In this document: piece by piece, positions 5,834-9,011 of the stretch
Numbering within the stretch: the stretch's first letter is position 1
How the letters are laid out: the number at the start of each line of letters is the position of its first letter
NCBI GenBank assembly: GCA_016934095.1
Contig: JAFGTO010000189.1
Coordinates: 1-9,011 of the forward strand
Source of the DNA: Candidatus Glassiibacteriota bacterium
GTDB taxonomy: Bacteria; Gemmatimonadota; Glassbacteria; GWA2-58-10
Direction: 5' to 3'
Length of the DNA stretch: 9,011 nt
Notes under the pieces: model-generated
Told to the model about the DNA's origin: nothing
Database searches by the model: none
Seen by the model: the letters and a program-made list of their open reading frames with translations, nothing else
Translations under genes and position numbers: made by a program

Positions 5834-8031
5834 AGCGGAGTTACTTCCAGCAGCAGGCATTCCTTGAAAGCGTGGTGGATCACCGGCCGCCCGCCGGAGA
5901 CCGTGCCCAGGTCCAGGCCGCGGGCGTAGTCCCGCACGCTGTAGGTCTTGTCCCGCTCAAGGCCCCGCAGCGGCAGTGAGGCGCCCTTGCTCCAGTCGTC
6001 GGCGAAAAACCCGTAGTACAGGCGTCCCTCTTTCCGCACCACGTGGGCCTCGGGCCTGTCGAAAGCGATGTCATAAAGGTTGAGGTACTCGCCGCTGCTC
6101 AGGCCCAGGCGGTTGTAGAGCTCGACCCAGCGCTTCCATTTCTTTTCCCGGTCGCGGGAAAGGTCCTCGTAGAAAGTGGTCACCTGTGCCCCTGTGCCCA
6201 TGGCGCTCTCGAAAGATTCCGGCACGGAACACCCCGCGTATTCGTCCATCGGTATCTGGTAGCAGTCCCCCACGCAGAAAGTGGGTCCGCGGAAGGCCTT
6301 CTCCACTTTTATCCTTCTCCTGACCTGCGCCAGATTTACCGGGTCCGAGGTGGTGGCCACGTTGTAATAGGGCATCTTGAACGGATCGTGGGGGATCCCG
6401 CAGATGCACATCTCCACCGGGCATCCAGGCTTGATCCGCTGGGCCGCCCGGTAGATTGCCTCGAACAGCCTGTACTGGCCGCGGCAGGGGTCCAGGGGCG
6501 AGGAATGCCCGTGTGCGGGGTTGAAGCAGGGAGGCACGGTGGAAAGGTCGCAGGCGTCGATGTAAAGCCCGTCAAAGTCCCAGTCGGCCAGGAATTTCTC
6601 CACCAGTGATTCGACATGGGCGATGCATTCCGGGTGCACGGGGCAGAGGTAGTACTGGCCCCGGTGGGAGATCGCCGGGTTGCCCTGCCTGTCCTGAACC
6701 AGCCATTCCGGGTGTTCTCTCGCCAGGTCGCTCTCCGGGCTGACTCCCTGGGGGTACCACCAGGGATTGGTCTTGAAGCCCTGGCGGTGCATGCGCTGCA
6801 CGAAAGCGCGCATGTCCGCCTCGCCGCCGGGGAACTTGCCCGGTGCCGGGTTCGGATCCCAGTCGCCGTACCAGGTGAACCAGCCGTCATCCAGGTTGGC
6901 CCAGCGGATGCCGATGCGCTTCAACTGGGGCAGGGCCCCGTAGATCTGCTCCAGGGTGAAATCCATCCTGAACCCCCAACTCTTCCAGTAGGGTATGTAG
7001 GCCTGCGGAGGCGAGGAGAGCGGGATATCTATACCCTGGGCGCGGAGCAGGTCCGCGTAGCTGCGCAGGGCATCGTGGAAGTCGAGCCTGTGCAGGAAGA
7101 GCGCGCTGCGGACAGTCGAGCAGGATTCCCCGGGGCCGAGCACAGTCTTCTGGCCCAGCTCCTCTTCCGGCTCCTGTATGACAGACACCTCCACCAGGCC
7201 GTCCGGGCAGGCGCGCACCGGCAGGGAGACCCACCGTGGGCCGGGCTCCGCGCAGGCGACAGCCAGGCCCAGCTCCGGCGCCCAGAGGTCCACCAGCGGG
7301 GTGCCCCCGCCCTCCCCCTCCGTGTCCATGCGGTCTTTCAAGCCCATGAAATTCTTCTGCTCGAAACCGCTGTCGATCCAGATCAGCGAGTAGTCCCTGC
7401 CCCAGAGATAGGCGGCGCCCTGGTACGAGGCGAACTTCCAAGAGGGAGCTTCCGGGTCTAGCAGCCTCCGGTCGAGGCGGTAGCAGTTGCCGGCCAGCCT
7501 GTCGATCCTCGCCGGGACCCGGCTTACGTTTTTGAACTCAGCCCCGGCAACCACCACCGCCGGGAACCGCTCGTAAAAGGTCAGGCTCACAGCCTGCTCC
7601 ACCTGGATGCCGTCCAAGCCGTACCTGGCGGACACGGCCTCGAGGCTGAACCTCACGCCCCTGCCCAGGTCATCGGAGACTTCCTCTGCCCCGAGCCTCT
7701 CCCGGAGGACTCTCAGGCGGGTGAGCTCGAAACCGGAAAGCACTGCATGGAAAGCCGGACTGGCCCCGGTCTCCGAGACAAAGCCCACCAGGCCGCCGTC
7801 CCGGTGGAGCGCCGGCCTGATATGCAGGCCGTCGTCGATGGCCAGGCGTATCACCCCGTTATCCAGGACAAGCCCCTCGGCGGTAAGCGCATACTCTACC
7901 GCTCCTACCCTGCCCTGCCCCTGGATAACTGTGATCTTGTCAGTCCCGGCCCATGCCGGGCCTGAGAGTGCCGCAGCCACCAGGCCCGCCAGGATAATAA
8001 CCGGAACCGCTGATTTTCGTCCGTATTGCAC
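5821..8031 (-). CDS. Secreted GH36-like alpha-galactosidase-type glycoside hydrolase
   Basis: Probable exported retaining alpha-glycosidase of the GH36/GH27 type (clan GH-D), expected to release alpha-linked galactose or a related sugar. The start is GTG, directly followed by a signal peptide (core VPVIILAGLVAAALSG, likely cleavage after AWA at 28). Residues 30-330 form a beta-rich N-terminal domain. The (beta/alpha)8 barrel spans about 335-640: NLDDGWF with D381-D382 (substrate-binding DDGW motif), FDGLYIDACD with D492 as likely nucleophile, EMCICGIPHD (540-549), and TTSDPVN with D563 as likely acid/base. A short C-terminal beta domain ends the protein, whose 736 aa suit the family. Oddities: the Lys usually two residues before the GH36 nucleophile is Y490, and eleven Cys lie between 463 and 601. 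Raffinose-synthase-like or other specificities remain possible. It heads a tight pair with the methyltransferase-like gene and follows the hydrolase gene by 87 nt. Confidence 0.8.
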   Translation of the reverse strand: MQYGRKSAVPVIILAGLVAAALSGPAWAGTDKITVIQGQGRVGAVEYALTAEGLVLDNGVIRLAIDDGLHIRPALHRDGGLVGFVSETGASPAFHAVLSGFELTRLRVLRERLGAEEVSDDLGRGVRFSLEAVSARYGLDGIQVEQAVSLTFYERFPAVVVAGAEFKNVSRVPARIDRLAGNCYRLDRRLLDPEAPSWKFASYQGAAYLWGRDYSLIWIDSGFEQKNFMGLKDRMDTEGEGGGTPLVDLWAPELGLAVACAEPGPRWVSLPVRACPDGLVEVSVIQEPEEELGQKTVLGPGESCSTVRSALFLHRLDFHDALRSYADLLRAQGIDIPLSSPPQAYIPYWKSWGFRMDFTLEQIYGALPQLKRIGIRWANLDDGWFTWYGDWDPNPAPGKFPGGEADMRAFVQRMHRQGFKTNPWWYPQGVSPESDLAREHPEWLVQDRQGNPAISHRGQYYLCPVHPECIAHVESLVEKFLADWDFDGLYIDACDLSTVPPCFNPAHGHSSPLDPCRGQYRLFEAIYRAAQRIKPGCPVEMCICGIPHDPFKMPYYNVATTSDPVNLAQVRRRIKVEKAFRGPTFCVGDCYQIPMDEYAGCSVPESFESAMGTGAQVTTFYEDLSRDREKKWKRWVELYNRLGLSSGEYLNLYDIAFDRPEAHVVRKEGRLYYGFFADDWSKGASLPLRGLERDKTYSVRDYARGLDLGTVSGGRPVIHHAFKECLLLEVTPLKGS

Positions 8032-8035
8032 CCTT

Positions 8036-8043
8036 CCTCCTTT
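8036..8043 (-). promoter_or_regulatory. Strong ribosome binding site that fixes the GTG start of the GH36-like gene
   Basis: The minus strand reads AAAGGAGG, then four bases, then GTG at 8031-8029. This is a near-perfect Shine-Dalgarno site at short but normal spacing. No ATG in this frame lies near enough to preserve the signal peptide, so GTG is almost certainly the true start. The whole 87-nt gap (8032-8118) shows a TATAGAT stretch (minus strand, 8110-8104) but no matching -35 box, and no terminator hairpin. Co-transcription with the upstream hydrolase gene is therefore likely. Confidence 0.8.
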
Positions 8044-8118
8044 GACACAGGTTCGCTGCTGGCCAGGGCCGCGGAAATTCGTGAATAGCCCGGCCTGAAG
8101 ACAATCTATACTTTTTTC

Positions 8119-9011
8119 TCAGCGCTGTCCCGTTTTCAGCACGACCAGCCGGTTGCCCTGCAGGGTGGTGAGCCTGAACCCCTCGAAAGTGATCCGGCCG
8201 GCCCGGTCGGCATGGGACTCTTTCCGCAGCAGCTCCTCTCCGTCAAGGGTCTCCTCGACCAGGGTAACCTTTTCCCCGGGCTCCGGCATGAACCGCTGCA
8301 GCCTGCGGAGGGTAACATCCACGGTGGCCGGCAGCACCGGGTCTCCGGCGGCGATAAACACGGTGGCCGCGTAGCGCTCCTCTTCATCAACGATGTCTTT
8401 CCATTCCAGGCCGAAATTCAGGTAGCCGGTAATGTCGCCATCCTCCGGGTCGCCGTCGCCGGGATCACTGTCAAGGGAATAATTGCTGAACGCAGGGAAG
8501 CTTTCTTTCAGGCTTAGTCGCAGCAGGTACTCAGGGTCCTGCCATTTGAGGAACCAGGGGTGCGCCCCATCCATGCAGTCCGAGTGCACCCCGTTGTCCC
8601 AGCCGGCGATAAACCCCTGGCGGGAGCGGTTCAGCGTCCTGTAGTAGCGCGGGTTGGGCCTCCAGGGAATGGAGGCGTCCCTCCTGCCGTTGGAGATCAC
8701 CAGCAGGGGCAGGTCCGTTCCCTGGCTGTCGGCCGCGGCCAGCACCGTGCGGGAATCCATCCTGGTGCGGAGAGATGCGCCATCGCTGCAAGGGCGGTCC
8801 AGCGGCCCGCAGAAAGTGGTCAGCCGTTTCTCGCTGCCTCCCCATTCCGCGGTGAAATAACCCACCAGCGGCACCCTGGCTATCACGGCGCTGAAAAGCT
8901 CCGGGTGGCGCAACCCCCAGGACAGGCCGCCGCAGCCCCCCATCGAGCCTCCTTCCAGCACCACGCGGTCGGTGTCATACCCGAAATAATCCGCGGCCCA
9001 GGAGACAATCC
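8119..9011 (-). CDS. Alpha/beta hydrolase (esterase or S9-peptidase-like), N-terminus outside the window
   Basis: Partial serine hydrolase of the alpha/beta fold. The frame stays open to the window edge, with the first complete codon at 9009-9007, and the residues before the GTG at 8964 continue a normal fold (WAADYFGYDTDRVVLEGG). That GTG is therefore not the start; the gene begins beyond base 9011. Seen, numbered from the edge: nucleophile elbow GGSMGG with S22, candidate acid D111 in NGRRDASIPW, and candidate His H142 in NGVHSDC, in the correct triad order. A further 150 or so residues follow, including an Asp/Gly-rich stretch and a beta-rich end, so it is longer than a minimal hydrolase. 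It could be a carbohydrate esterase removing acyl groups from a glycan or an S9-like peptidase; the sequence does not decide. A signal peptide cannot be judged. It is the most upstream visible gene of the minus-strand set. Confidence 0.75.
   Translation of the reverse strand, partial: IVSWAADYFGYDTDRVVLEGGSMGGCGGLSWGLRHPELFSAVIARVPLVGYFTAEWGGSEKRLTTFCGPLDRPCSDGASLRTRMDSRTVLAAADSQGTDLPLLVISNGRRDASIPWRPNPRYYRTLNRSRQGFIAGWDNGVHSDCMDGAHPWFLKWQDPEYLLRLSLKESFPAFSNYSLDSDPGDGDPEDGDITGYLNFGLEWKDIVDEEERYAATVFIAAGDPVLPATVDVTLRRLQRFMPEPGEKVTLVEETLDGEELLRKESHADRAGRITFEGFRLTTLQGNRLVVLKTGQR

Noticed and set aside
6616..7461. A 281-codon plus-strand open frame opposite the GH36-like gene
   Set aside because: It lies wholly within a gene with clear catalytic motifs, lacks recognisable domains, and has low-information Arg/Ala/Val-rich sequence.
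8119..8964. Hydrolase gene starting at the GTG at 8964
   Set aside because: The frame is open upstream to the window edge, and the upstream residues continue the alpha/beta fold directly before the nucleophile elbow, so the true start lies outside.
1..9011. Complete polysaccharide utilisation locus
   Set aside because: Only glycosidase-like and hydrolase genes are present; there is no SusC/SusD pair, TonB receptor, ABC or MFS transporter, or regulator in the window.

Overview
The window is a dense stretch of bacterial chromosome with five protein genes. By eye its GC content is roughly two-thirds, except for an AT-rich leader (about 35% GC over bases 1-110). Two proteins carry clear Sec-type signal peptides, one is a polytopic membrane protein, and Shine-Dalgarno sites are of the GGAGG type. 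This suggests a Gram-negative, saccharolytic, probably uncultured bacterium. DUF4091 proteins, uroporphyrinogen-decarboxylase-like methyltransferase paralogues and divergent GH36-like enzymes are common in PVC/FCB-type lineages and in candidate phyla rich in carbohydrate enzymes. The phylum cannot be fixed from this sequence.

Layout. Bases 1-109 are a non-coding AT-rich leader. Plus strand: 110-2026 encodes a GT39/PMT-like membrane glycosyltransferase with a soluble C-terminal half. After 69 nt comes 2096-4579, a secreted DUF4091 protein with a GH123-like catalytic Asp-Glu pair. Minus strand, converging on these with only 8 nt between stop codons and reading right to left: a 5'-truncated alpha/beta hydrolase (9011-8119), a secreted GH36-like alpha-galactosidase-type enzyme with a GTG start (8031-5821), and a cobamide-methyltransferase-like member of the uroporphyrinogen decarboxylase family (5817-4588). 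The last two are separated by 3 nt and look translationally coupled. There is no gene-free stretch over 300 bases, and I saw no RNA gene, mobile element, CRISPR array or convincing intrinsic terminator.

How the genes may work together (inference). Two exported glycosidase-like proteins and an esterase/peptidase-like hydrolase point to breakdown of a complex, decorated glycan or glycoconjugate outside the cytoplasm. The methyltransferase-like protein could serve demethylation of a methylated breakdown product. The membrane glycosyltransferase would instead build or modify a surface glycan or glycoprotein. No transporter, SusC/SusD pair, regulator or sulfatase lies in the window, so this is not shown to be a complete utilisation locus. 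No feature here demonstrates a wholly new system. The points most worth a second look are the pairing of a methyltransferase with a GH36-like enzyme, the altered catalytic motif and cysteine cluster of that enzyme, and the multidomain DUF4091 protein.
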